Part shown: piece after piece, positions 35,755-44,947 of the stretch
Position numbering within the stretch: position 1 is the first letter of the stretch
Layout: every line of letters begins with the position of its first letter
Source: Rubrobacter_D sp963840835
GTDB lineage: Bacteria; Actinomycetota; Rubrobacteria; Rubrobacterales; Rubrobacteraceae
DNA: 64,000 nucleotides
Assembly (NCBI GenBank): GCA_963840835.1
Contig: CAWJAM010000011.1
Span: 13,371-77,370, forward strand
Direction of reading: 5' to 3'
Position numbers and translations under genes: made by a program
The notes under the pieces: model-generated
The model's input: only the letters and a program-made list of their open reading frames with translations
Told to the model about the DNA's origin: nothing
Database searches by the model: none

Positions 35755-35781
35755 TCAACGCTCCTTTTGAAAGGGTTCTCG

Positions 35782-36543
35782 TTACGAGTTGGCCCTGATC
35801 TTGCGGTCGATCTGCTCGATTAGGGTCTCACGGTTCTTGTTCCGCTTCTCGTACTCGCGGACCTTCTTGAGCTCCCCGGTGGAGAGACCTTCGAGCCTCC
35901 TGGAGATCTCATCGACGGTCAACCCGTCGTAGTTGGCGGTCTTCAACGCACCGAAGACGGCCGTCTTTAGCTCCGCCTCTTTGGTGGCCTTCTCTGACTT
36001 GCGGAGGACTTTCTCAGTCTTCTCGGTGACCTCCTCGGCTACCCTGAGCCCCTGGCGAGTCATCTGCTCGGTGGCCTCGAGCCCCTGCCGGGCGGCCTTC
36101 TGGGTCGTCCTCAGGCCCTCCTGGAAGTACGCGAAGGGGGAGAAGAAGTCCCTGTATGCTCCTGCCCAGCTCTGGCTCAGCGACCGAAGGCTCTCCTGCT
36201 GCTTGTATGCGCTCCGCGCGAAAGCCTCGGCGGTTTTCACGTTGTGCTCGGTCTGCTCGCGCAGCGCCTCCACAGCGTCGCCCGTCCAGCCCTGCACGAA
36301 CTCGGCGTTGCGCTGCTGGTGCTGCAAGAGCCTCACGCCGCCCGCGAACCACTCCTGGGCAGCCCTGGCATTCTGCTCCTGCAACCTCACGAACTCAAGC
36401 CCGCCTTCTGCAAGCCCGACACTCCGGCGCTGGGCGGCAGCGAAGTTCTCGGCGAGCGCCTCGTAAGAGTCGCGCTGAACCTCAGCCATCTCGCGGGCCG
36501 TACGCGTCGTCTTCTCGATGTTCCTTGTGGTGGTCTGCACCAT
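35782..36543 (-). CDS. Phasin-like amphipathic helical protein
   Basis: The 253-residue protein is almost wholly amphipathic helix, rich in Ala, Glu and Gln (EALAENFAAAQRRSVGLAEG, FSPFAYFQEGLRTTQKAARQ), resembling phasins or apolipoprotein-like proteins that coat granules or membranes. A C-terminal segment (YDGLTVDEISRRLEGLSTGE, LKKVREYEKRNKNRETLIEQ) looks like a small SAP- or Rho-N-like helical module found in related proteins. GGAGGTAAG before ATG 36543 decides the start. No PHA synthase is nearby, so granule binding is only an inference. Confidence 0.7.
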   Translation of the reverse strand: MVQTTTRNIEKTTRTAREMAEVQRDSYEALAENFAAAQRRSVGLAEGGLEFVRLQEQNARAAQEWFAGGVRLLQHQQRNAEFVQGWTGDAVEALREQTEHNVKTAEAFARSAYKQQESLRSLSQSWAGAYRDFFSPFAYFQEGLRTTQKAARQGLEATEQMTRQGLRVAEEVTEKTEKVLRKSEKATKEAELKTAVFGALKTANYDGLTVDEISRRLEGLSTGELKKVREYEKRNKNRETLIEQIDRKIRANS

Positions 36544-36744
36544 CTTACCTCCGTGATCGTAGGTCACTTGCACTATGTTCTTACCACACATATACCCTAA
36601 TTGCATCCTCTAAAACTCCGGCCTGTGATCTCTTTAACATACGATCCGGACCCGAGCAGGGCGCAGAGGTTGCGATAGCGTCTTGTGATCAGGGTGGGGA
36701 CAGGCGTTCCGGACAGATGGCCGCTGTCGGCATAGAATGGGGTT

Positions 36745-37011
36745 ATGGACGACGTGCGAAGTTCGTTAGAGTGGATCGTACCCCGTGGTCGAGAGATCTA
36801 CGAGCACCGCGTCCGAGCGAGGTTGGGGCAGGAAGACGAGGGCGCCTTCGTACTTATCGAAGTCGAGAGCAGCGACTACGCGATCGCCGCGGATGAAGAG
36901 GAGGCTTTCGCGCGCGTCGAGGAGAGGCACCCTGGCGGCGTGTTCTTCTTCTCACGTGTCGGGCCCAACGGCGAAGCCGTGCCTGCCCACCGCATCGGCG
37001 CCGGTGCCTAG
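36745..37011 (+). CDS. Hypothetical protein
   Basis: The 88-residue acidic protein (WIVPRGREIYEHRVRARLGQ, FVLIEVESSDYAIAADEEEA) looks like a compact alpha/beta protein without signal peptide. The RVEERHPGGVFFFSRVG segment resembles short conserved proteins of unknown function. The ribosome binding site is weak (GGGG). It lies 28 bp before the zinc-finger gene and may be co-transcribed with it. Confidence 0.55.
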   Translation: MDDVRSSLEWIVPRGREIYEHRVRARLGQEDEGAFVLIEVESSDYAIAADEEEAFARVEERHPGGVFFFSRVGPNGEAVPAHRIGAGA

Positions 37012-37039
37012 AAAAGGGCCTGGCGGAGAAGAGGCGGGT

Positions 37040-37609
37040 ATGACGAACGACACGCGACTACCGGATGCCAGTGAGGACCGCGTCATCGAGTGCCCGGTGT
37101 GCTCCAGCGTCATGAGCAGGATGGAGGCCGAGGGCGTCACGGTGGACGTGTGCGCGGGGGGGTGCGGTGGGATCTGGTTCGACTGGTTCGAGCTGGCGCG
37201 CGTGGACGAAGCCCACGAGTCGGCGGGCGAGAAGTTCCTCGAAGTGGAGCGGGACCCCACGCTCAGCCCCGACCTGAGCAAGCGCATCCGCTGCCCGAGG
37301 GACCGGGAGATCATGATGCGTCACTTCCACAGCGTCAAACGCGGGGCCCTGGTCGACGAGTGCCCGCGGTGCGCCGGCTTCTGGCTGGACGCGGGCGAAC
37401 TGGCCGCAATAAGGACCGAGTTCGCCACGGAGGAGGAGCGCAAGCAGGCCGCGCAGGAGTACTTCGCCGAGCTCTTCGACCCCGACCTTGCCGTGGAGAG
37501 GGCCAAGACAATGGAGGACCTCAGAAAAGCGCGGAGGATCGCGCACGCCTTCCGCTTCATCTGCCCGAGTTACTACATACCCGGCGAGCAGGACTGGGGC
37601 GCATTCTAG
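37040..37609 (+). CDS. Tandem zf-TFIIB-like zinc-binding protein
   Basis: The 189-residue protein has two zf-TFIIB (DUF1922-like) modules: CPVCSSVMSRMEAEG with CAGGCGGIWFDWFEL, and CPRDREIMMRHF with CPRCAGFWLDAGEL. Each gives a four-ligand zinc knuckle. The C-terminal 80 residues are charged and helical. The ATG at 37040 has GGAGAAGAGG upstream. The role is unknown; such proteins are often regulatory or scaffold-like. A GGCGCC-TTCG-GGCGCC hairpin follows the stop, starting a family B element. Confidence 0.85.
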   Translation: MTNDTRLPDASEDRVIECPVCSSVMSRMEAEGVTVDVCAGGCGGIWFDWFELARVDEAHESAGEKFLEVERDPTLSPDLSKRIRCPRDREIMMRHFHSVKRGALVDECPRCAGFWLDAGELAAIRTEFATEEERKQAAQEYFAELFDPDLAVERAKTMEDLRKARRIAHAFRFICPSYYIPGEQDWGAF

Positions 37610-37610
37610 C

Positions 37611-37946
37611 ACGGCGCCTTCGGCGCCTTGTCAGCACGCTTCGCTTGTCGGCACGCTCAGGCTTCGCCTTCGCTTGTCGGCACGCCGCCTCCCTCCGGTC
37701 GGCGGCTTGTCAGGAAGTCGTCTCGGGACGCCGCCTTGAGCGTCGAGCCCGACCGCCACCCGCAGCGGTTGCTCGTGCGAGCCCGGACGAGGCCGGAACA
37801 GAAAAAGCTGAAAGCGGAGCCCGAAGGGCGTAGCGTTGCTGACAAGCGAGGGCCGAAGGCCCGCAGCATGCTGACAAGCCTGCGAAGCAGGCGTGCCGAC
37901 AAGCGGAGCCCGCAAGGGCGCAGCGTGCTGACAAAACCTCGGCAGT
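37611..37946. repeat. Large family B element with core
   Basis: It runs from TTGTCAGCACGCTTCGC and TTGTCGGCACGC units through a core (CAGGAAGTCGTCTCGGG to GACGAGGCCGGAACAG), then GCTGAAAGCGG and inverted units (GTGCTGACAAGC, GTGCCGACAAGCGG). The same core in the same order occurs at 54.9-55.1 kb. 37947-38133 is AT-richer than its surroundings and holds no clear gene. Confidence 0.85.
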
Positions 37947-38185
37947 CTGTCATATTGCGTGGCTAGCAAGGGCCGGGCCGCAACATCTTGTGTCTGAAAA
38001 CCATTTCGCGCTAACACTTGGTGGGTGTCAGCACGTCGCTTTATGTTAGTGTTTACACGGTTGACCGGAACGTGGTGTAGTGTCAACTCGTTGTCGTTCG
38101 GGGGGATGGGCTACGGCGGCTAGAGGAGCGGGCATGGCGAGCAGGGACGAAGTCCACGAGAGTCCTCGAAGGCTTCGATTTTCAC

Positions 38186-38392
38186 ATGAAGTATCGGCGG
38201 ACGGATTCCGGCTGGTGGATAGCCTATTGCGAGGAAGTGCCCGAGGCTCGGACTCAAGGCGCGACCAAGGACGAGGTGAGGGAGAACCTGAAGGACGCCA
38301 TCGCGTTCATATTGGAAGATTACTCGGTGGAAGAGTTGGAGCAGCTTCGTAATATTCTGGCCTCAGAAGAGAGCGAAGTCCTGGCTCTGTGA
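38186..38392 (+). CDS. hicB: HicB family antitoxin
   Basis: The 68-residue product has the HicB core: YRRTDSGWWIAYCEEVPEAR, TQGATKDEVRENLKDAIAFI. HicB binds and neutralises the HicA RNase and often represses its own operon. A better ribosome binding site (AGAGGAGCGGGC) precedes an ATG at 38134 in another frame; removing one base near 38161 would give MASRDEVHE-VLEGFDFHMK, a more typical HicB N-terminus. Its stop overlaps the hicA start. Confidence 0.8.
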   Translation: MKYRRTDSGWWIAYCEEVPEARTQGATKDEVRENLKDAIAFILEDYSVEELEQLRNILASEESEVLAL

Positions 38393-38577
38393 AGCGCCGC
38401 CAACTCGTGAAGCACCTTGAGGAGCAAGGCTGCGAATTTTACGCCGAAGGCGCGAAACACTCGAAAGTCAGAAACAAGGGGACGGGAAAGAGGAGCACCG
38501 TCCCCAGGCATAATGAGATAGACAACGATCTGGCCAAAGACATCTGCAAGCAGCTAGGTGTGCAGCGTCCGAATTAG
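38389..38577 (+). CDS. hicA: HicA family toxin
   Basis: The 62-residue protein is a dsRBD-like mRNA interferase: RRQLVKHLEEQGCEFYAEG, then KHSKVRNKGTGKRSTVPRHN with the conserved catalytic His, and EIDNDLAKDICKQLG. GTG 38389 overlaps the hicB stop (GTGA), so the pair is coupled. The order hicB-hicA is the less common one. Confidence 0.85.
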   Translation: MKRRQLVKHLEEQGCEFYAEGAKHSKVRNKGTGKRSTVPRHNEIDNDLAKDICKQLGVQRPN

Positions 38578-38741
38578 TCCTCTTGATGAGTCTTCGCCAC
38601 GGGCGAAAAGTCACCCGATCTCGAAGGAGAATGGCCACCTGGCCGATGCGCCGGATCTCTGCAGCAGGGTATGCTACTTGCGCGACGGTTCCCATTGTGA
38701 GCCGGCGGTAGCGATGGAGCGTATAAGATGGTGCGGCGGCG

Positions 38742-39716
38742 TTGGAGCCTGGAGGGATAGCCATACACGGTAGTCGGGTGGGGAGTCCGGTTGAGGTCAG
38801 GAAGGTCTACGAGCGGCTGTTCGGCTCCGTGGGCAGGGTCGTGGTGGGCAAGGACAGGGTGGTTGACCTGTGTCTTATCTCCCTGCTCGCCGGCGGCCAC
38901 GTTCTGCTGACGGATATACCGGGCGTCGGGAAGACGACGCTCGCCAAGGCCATCTCGTCCTCGATAGCCGCGGACTTCTCGCGCATCCAGTTCACCCCAG
39001 ACCTCTTGCCTTCGGATATTACGGGCACTAGCATCTACGACCCGAGGGAGGCGCGGTTTTCGTGGATGCCCGGTCCCGTGTTCGCGCCGGTGTTGCTGGC
39101 CGATGAGATCAACCGCGCCACCCCCCGCACCCAGAGCGCGCTGCTGGAGGCGATGGCCGAGGGACAGGTGACGGTGGAGGGCGCGACGCGGCCCCTTCCG
39201 GAGCCCTTCTTCGTCGTCGCCACCCAGAACCCGCACCAGTTCCACGGGACCTACCCGCTACCCGAGGGCCAGCTCGACCGCTTTATGGTCGCGACGAGCA
39301 TGGGCTACCCGGGGAACGTCGCCGAGCGCGGGATAGTGCGCGCGCAGGTCGAGCGGCGTCCGCTGGAGGAGGTCGAGCCCGTCGTCGAGATAAGGGAGAT
39401 AACGGAGGCCAGAGAGCTGGTGAGGACCGTCCAGGTGCACGACGAGGTGCTGGCCTACGCCGTCGCCCTCGCCGAGGCTACGCGCGACCACCCGGCCGTC
39501 TCATTAGGCGTCTCGCCGCGGGGTTCGATCGCGCTGGTCAGGGTCGCCCAGGCGCGCGCCGCCACGAGGGCGCGGGACTTCGTGGGACCAGAAGACATAA
39601 AGGAGCTCGCGCCCGAGGTCCTGACGCACAGGCTCTCCGTGCGCGGCGGCGTCTCGGGGACGACGGCTGAGTCGGCGCTGCGCGGGATCCTCGACTCCGT
39701 GCCGCCCCCGGCGTAG
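38742..39716 (+). CDS. MoxR-type AAA+ ATPase
   Basis: The roughly 320-residue protein has Walker A (DIPGVGKTTLAKA), Walker B (VLLADEINRATPRTQSALLE), sensor 1 (FVVATQNP) and the lid (GVSPRGSIALVRVAQARA) of MoxR ATPases, which act as chaperones with VWA or DUF58 partners. It is followed four bases later by DUF58 and then a transglutaminase, a widely conserved operon. The start is uncertain: TTG 38742 and GTG 38778 have poor ribosome binding sites, while an ATA at 38763 follows GGAGGG by six bases. Confidence 0.92.
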   Translation: MEPGGIAIHGSRVGSPVEVRKVYERLFGSVGRVVVGKDRVVDLCLISLLAGGHVLLTDIPGVGKTTLAKAISSSIAADFSRIQFTPDLLPSDITGTSIYDPREARFSWMPGPVFAPVLLADEINRATPRTQSALLEAMAEGQVTVEGATRPLPEPFFVVATQNPHQFHGTYPLPEGQLDRFMVATSMGYPGNVAERGIVRAQVERRPLEEVEPVVEIREITEARELVRTVQVHDEVLAYAVALAEATRDHPAVSLGVSPRGSIALVRVAQARAATRARDFVGPEDIKELAPEVLTHRLSVRGGVSGTTAESALRGILDSVPPPA

Positions 39717-39720
39717 ACAC

Positions 39721-40879
39721 ATGGGATTGAAGAGCATCGTGAAGCCGGTTTTCGTCGTCTCTCTCGGCTTCGTGCTCTACCTGATCGCCTCGAACGTCGG
39801 CGCGGGCTGGCTGTACGTCGTGGTTGCGGCCATCCTGGGACTGGTGCTCGTCTCCATCCCCCTGCCCTGGCTCGGCGTCCGCCGCATCGGGGTCGCGAGG
39901 CGCGCCCCCGTCGTGGCCACCGCCGGCGAGCCCTTCGAATGCTATCCTGGAACTGGAGAACAACGGCCGCCTCCCCAGGTACATGATCGAGGTCGCGGAC
40001 CGCTTCGCTGGGGACGGAGGAAGGGCCGTCGCCGTGCGCGTCCGCCGCGGCAGGCCCGAGACCGTCGGGTACACGGTGGAGAACCCGCGCCGGGGCATCT
40101 ACGCCGGCGGGGAGGTCGTCGTCGAGTCGAGGGCTCCTTTCGGGCTGTTCTACGGGCGCCGCAAGATACGGGTGGCCTCTGACACCGTGATCTACCCCAG
40201 GACCTTCGACGTGGCCGGGCTCCCGCCGTCGCCCATCACCGACGCCGAGTGGGGAGACAGGAACGAGTCCTCGGCGCTGCACAGGGGGCACGGGGGCGAG
40301 TTCTGGGGCGTCAGGGACTACAGGCCGGGGGACCCAGCCCGGCTGGTCGCCTGGAAGAGGAGCGCACGCGGCCTGGCCTCAGGAAAGCTCGCCGTCATCG
40401 AGCTCGCCAGGGAGACGCAGCCCCCGTTCGTGCTCGCGATGGCCCTCGACGCCGGCGCCCCGTCCGCGGCCAGGGAGATGGTCGTCTCGGCGGGGGCCTC
40501 ACTACTCCTCTACGCCCTAGCCGAAGGCCGCCAGGTAAACGCCGACGCCGGCCCGGACAACCGACCCTTCCCCGAAGACCCGACCCGGGACAACGTCCTC
40601 ACCTGGTGCGCCGGACTGCGGGCGTCGAAGCCACCGGCAACGCAAGGGGCGAGCGTGGAGATACGTCCCTCCACGAGAAGAAACAACGTCGCCGAAAAAC
40701 CGGACATCTCCGGCACCTCCGAGGCCCAGGCCATCGTGCTCGTATCATGCCACGAGTTCGAGGGAGCGGGACCCTGGATGTCTCCAGAGCAAGAGCGTAA
40801 GTTCACGGAAGACGCAGAGGCGAGTGGTCGCAAGGTGGCGCTGCTCGGGGCCGAAGTCGCGGAGCCGTGGAGGATATGA
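39721..40879 (+). CDS. DUF58 domain protein, one frameshift
   Basis: Two membrane helices open the protein (VFVVSLGFVLYLIASNVGAG, LYVVVAAILGLVLVSIPLPW). After one extra base near 39940 (GAA-T-GCT) the frame continues AILELENNGRLPRYMIEVAD, through the DUF58 signature FWGVRDYRPGDPARLVAWKR. Partners are MoxR before it and the transglutaminase after it; the trio probably acts in envelope biogenesis. Corrected length is about 385 residues, normal for the family. Confidence 0.87.
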
Positions 40880-40887
40880 TTGGAAGG

Positions 40888-40924
40888 TTTCAGGCTACAG
40901 GCATCAGGCATCAGGCTTCAGGGT
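40888..40924 (+). repeat. Family C heptamer array
   Basis: GTTTCAGGCTACAGGCATCA, GGCATCAGGCTTCAGGG repeat with a 7-bp period between DUF58 and the transglutaminase gene. Confidence 0.75.
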
Positions 40925-40999
40925 TTCTCAGAACAGGCGTGGGGACCAGGAGGCGATGTTTAGTACTTTGACGGTTCGACCGATCCGGAGAGCGATGTG

Positions 41000-43249
41000 A
41001 TGTCGTTTCGTCGGCTGGGGATCAGGCTGCCAAGGGGCCAAAGAGGCCGCCTGAGGACTCCGTCGAGCTGCGGGCGTGGGTGCTCGCGGCGGTGCTCGTG
41101 GGGGAGGCGGCCGTACTTGCGAGCGGGTACTTCGGTGTTATGACCGGCGTGCTCGTGCCCCTCCTGACGGTCGTCGCCTTCGCGGTGAGTTACGTGAGGC
41201 GGCGGGAGAGGAACGTGCTCATAAAGGTGCTGCTGGCCTTCGGGGCGTTGGCGGCGCTCGCGATGTTCTTCAGGGAGGTATTGTCGTCGTTGTACGACAC
41301 GCGGGTGCCGCTCGCCAGGCTATTTCTGTGGGTGCAGGTGATTCACGCCTTCGACCTGCCGGCGCGCAAGGACATCTCGTACTCGCTGGTGAGCGCACTG
41401 ATCCTGGTCGCTGTCGGCGCCGTCCTCTCGACGAGCCTTTGGTACGGCCTGTTCGTGCTCGCCTTCGTGCTTTGCGCCATGGCGGCCATGTCCCAGATGA
41501 ACCTCTCCGAGGCCCGCGAGCGGGCCGGTGTCGGGGCATCGGGAAGCAAGGGCCTCGTGCTCGGCACCGTCGTGCCCTGTTTCTTCGCCGTGATCGTGGT
41601 CGGACTGGTGTGCTTCTCCCTTCTTCCCCAGCGGCAGGCGATGAGCCTGACGATGATGCCGACCTCGGCCTTCAGGGACATCGGGGCGGACTTCTCCGGC
41701 GGCGTCCAGAACCCTTACTACAGGCCACCGGGCGGCGACCCGTTCGCCGGTCCCCCCCAGGCCATCTCCGCGGACTCTTACCACGGATTCCAGCCGTACA
41801 TGGACCTGCGCAGCCGCGGGCGGCTCTCCGACGAGGTCGTGATGAAGGTGCGCAGCGAGGAGTCTGTGCCCTACCGCGGGGTCGTCTTCGACGATTACAA
41901 CGGGAAGGGGTGGGAGATCTCCACCGGCGACAACGCCGAGACGCTCGACTCGAACGGCGTCAGGTTCGACACGTACGGGGCCAGCAACACCGAGCCGGCG
42001 CAGGGCCCCTCGCGGCAGGTAGCCCAGGTCTTCTACGTCGAGGAGGATTCTTCCAACATTATCTTCGGCGCTTACCATCCGGAGACGATCTTCTTCCCCA
42101 CGGGCAGCATCAAGATCGACCCGTACGGCTCCCTGCGGGCGCCGTACGAGATCCCCTCTGGCTCCACGTACTCGGTCATCTCCCGCGTCCCGAACGCCTC
42201 ACCCGAGCAACTCAGCTCCGCCGGCACGGCCTACCCCGAGGAGATAGCGGACAAGTACACGCAGCTTCCCCCGACGGGCCTCGAACGCACCCGCGCTCTC
42301 GCCGCCAGGCTGACGGAGGGCACGACCGACCCGTACGACGCCGTGCTCAGGATGAACCAGTACCTCAAGACCACCTACCCTTACGACCTCTCCATCGCGC
42401 CGCAGGGGGAGGACATGGACGCCGTCGAGTACTTCCTCTTCGAGCAAAGGCGCGGCTACTGCGAGCAGTTCAGCTCCTCGCTCGCCGTCATGGCCCGCTC
42501 CCAGGGGATACCGGCCAGGGTGGCCACAGGCTACGCGCCCGGCGAGTACAACCCCTTCACCGGCCTCTACGAGATCAAGGCCTCAGACGCCCACGCCTGG
42601 GTCGAGGTCTACTTCCCGCAGTACGGCTGGACGACCTTCGACCCAACCCCGAGCTTCGACTCCACACCCTGGCAGTACAGGGCGGCCGGAAACCTGCAAG
42701 GAGGCAAGGCCTTCGGTTTCATCGCGAAGAGACTCGGCGAGGCGGCAGGGCCCGTGGCTGGGGCGGCAGGGACGCTCATGCGCGGCGTCGCCCGCCTCGA
42801 CCCCGTAAGCATCATCGTCGTGGGAGTGCTGGTCGGCGGGGCGTACCTGGCCTTCCTCTACACCAGAAAACTCGTACGTCCGCTACCGCCGCGAGCCCCT
42901 ATCCGTGCGCCCGATCAAGGTCTCAGACGCCCGCCTCTACAGCAGATACAAGGCGATCACGACCGCCCTGGAGGAAGCGGGCATCGCCCGCGAACCACAG
43001 GAGACCCCCGAGCAGTACGCCCGCAGGGCCGCCGAAAGCCTGGCCGAGCCGAGGATAGAGCGGCTAGGTGAGATCTACCTCTACGCCCGCTTCCGTGACG
43101 CCGTCCCGGCAACCCTCGTCGAGGAGTTCGATAGGTTGGAACCACAAGCTCTCGCGGCAATACAGCGGGCTGCGGAAGGGCAAGCCCTTCCGCAGCCCGC
43201 GCATTTCAGCATTTCAGCCGGTCAGCATTTCAGCAAAGATAAAAGCTGA
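41000..43249 (+). CDS. TgpA-like membrane transglutaminase with DUF4129, frameshifted
   Basis: About six N-terminal membrane helices precede an extracytoplasmic transglutaminase core with catalytic Cys (RRGYCEQFSSSLAVMA), His (DAHAWVEVYFPQYGW) and Asp (TTFDPTP). A further helix (SIIVVGVLVGGAYLAFLYTR) leads to a DUF4129 tail (SRYKAITTALEEAGIAREPQ) in another frame, joined by dropping one base near 42872. The ATG at 41000 (after GGAGAG) also needs one shift near 41020. The last 20 residues (PAHFSISAGQHFS) are read from a family B repeat, so the native C-terminus is uncertain. Confidence 0.87.
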
Positions 43250-43310
43250 CAATGCTGAAATGCTGAAATGCTGAGAGCTAGCAATGAGGTCCTTGACCTC
43301 ATTGCTAGCT
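43165..43310. repeat. Family B element between convergent genes
   Basis: It has palindrome GCGGGCTGCGGAAGGG-CAAG (43165-43200), the same type as next to iclR, octamer arms around AAAGATAAAAGC, and palindrome AGCTAGCAATGAGGTC (43276-43310) that contains the stop of the PAS gene. Confidence 0.85.
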
Positions 43311-44575
43311 GCTCTTAAATCTGGTGATGTCGTTGCAGATGGCGAAGTATTGATCGGGCTCGCCCATCTCGTCGGAGAACGGTACGATGGTCGTGTCGAC
43401 CCAGTAGATGTTACCGTCCCTTGACTGGTTCCGGATCTCGCCCCGCCAGACTTCGCCCCTGGCGATGGTACTCCACAGGGTTTCGAAGAACTCTTTTGTG
43501 TGGTAGCCGGAGTTGAGGATGCGGTGATCCTGGCCCAACAACTCCTCCATGTAGTAATTGGAGACCTCGCAGAACTTGTCGTTCACGAACGTGATCTTGC
43601 CGTGCTGGTCGGTGGTCGCGACTATCGCGGACTCATCCAGGGCGGCCTTGAGGTCAGCCATCGTTCTGAGCGAGGCGCGCAACGCATCCTCGGACTCCCT
43701 GCGGGCGGTGACGTCGCGCGTCACCTGGGAGAAGCCCCTGAGGTTGCCCGCCTCGTCCCTGAGGGCCGTTATAACGACCTCGGAGAGGAAACCCGTCCCA
43801 TCCTTGCGAACCCGCAAACCCTCTTCCTCGAAGCGGCCCTCGGCGGCCGCTATGCGTAGCTCCTCCTCGGGGAGGCCGCGTTCGACGTCCTCCTCGGCGT
43901 AGAAGATCGAGAAGTGCGCCCCGATGACCTCTGACGCCTCGTAGCCCTGTATACGCTCGGCCCCCTCGTTCCAGCTTACGATGCGCCCGTCGGGACCCAG
44001 CATGAAGATCGCGTAGTCGCTGACGCCCTCCACCAGGATACGGAAGCGCTCCTCGCTCTCGCGCAACTCCTGCTGGTGGCTCTCCAGTTGAGCTATGGTG
44101 GCTTCCAGCTGCGAGGTGCGCTCCTCGACCCAATCTTCGAGGTTCTTGTTGAGCTGCCGGATCTCTTCTTCGGCCCGCTTGCGCCCGGTAACGTCTCGGA
44201 TAATGGCGAGCACGAACTCGGGTCGTCTCCGCCCGCCCCGTGCACCGGACGCGCGGGGCTCAAGGACATCTCGACCCTGATCTCCTCGCCGTTCTTCCTC
44301 ACCGCGGGAAGGTCCAGCGGCGCGTCCGAGTCGATGTAGGGACCGCGACCCGTCTCGGCGTAGCGGGCTATGCCAGCCCGGTGGGCGGCCTTCAGAGGTT
44401 CGGGAACCAACGCCTCGACGCGCAGTTTCATGGCCTCGTCGGCCGAGTAGCCGAACATCCTGGCGGCCGCCGGATTCCAGAGGACGATGCGCTGAGTATC
44501 CGCGTTCGCGACTATCACAGCGTCCTGAATCCTCTCGAAGAGCCTGCCGAAGCCCAGATCCTCCGGACGCAGCAT
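43305..44575 (-). CDS. PAS-only sensor protein, one frameshift, no output domain
   Basis: Three PAS domains are visible: residues 8-125 (DAVIVANADTQRIVLWNPAA), 180-300 (DYAIFMLGPDGRIVSWNEGA, YAEEDVERGLPEEELRIAAA) and 310-420 (ESAIVATTDQHGKITFVNDK). A coiled coil (EEEIRQLNKNLEDWVEERTS) links the first two. A missing base in a G run near 44237 splits the first PAC. The protein ends seven residues after the third PAC, within a repeat palindrome, without kinase, cyclase or phosphodiesterase domain. It could be an adaptor or a kinase truncated by the repeat. The second PAS matches the kinase at 51.2 kb closely. Confidence 0.8.
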
Positions 44576-44576
44576 T

Positions 44577-44947
44577 TTAGCTAGTCAGCATTTCAGCATT
44601 TCAGCTGGTCAGCATTTCAGCACTTCAGCATTTCAGGTTTTTGTCTCTGGCTGGTCGCTGATGGCTGATGGCACGGTTTTCTGGAAGGTCGAATTTCCAG
44701 AGAACCGCTGCAAGCCAAACCAGTGACCCGTACGCGGTAAGCGGTTGCACCACCGGCTCCCAACTCCCCCCAAGTGCTTACTCTTCGGGACGAGGTTCCT
44801 GATCCCCACGGAACCGAGTCCCTGATAGGGCAGCATACCAGCCCGTGCGTCTCAGCGCATGCTAGCTGGTCAGCACTTCAGCAAGAACAAAAACCTGAAA
44901 TGCTGACTTGCTGAAATGCTGAAATGCGGAAGCGCTTTAGCGCTTCC
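44577..44947. repeat. Large family B element
   Basis: Octamers at 44580-44635 (GTCAGCATTTCAGCATTTCA) and inverted octamers at 44885-44927 enclose about 240 bp containing TTCTGGAA...TTCCAGAG and no ORF. The right edge is palindrome GGAAGCGCTTTAGCGCTTCC, which holds the stop of the presenilin-like gene. Confidence 0.8.

Noticed and set aside
41076..43058. 660-codon ORF overlapping the transglutaminase gene
   Set aside because: Arg/Gly/Pro-rich shadow in the +2 frame; the other frame carries the catalytic Cys, His and Asp and the membrane helices.
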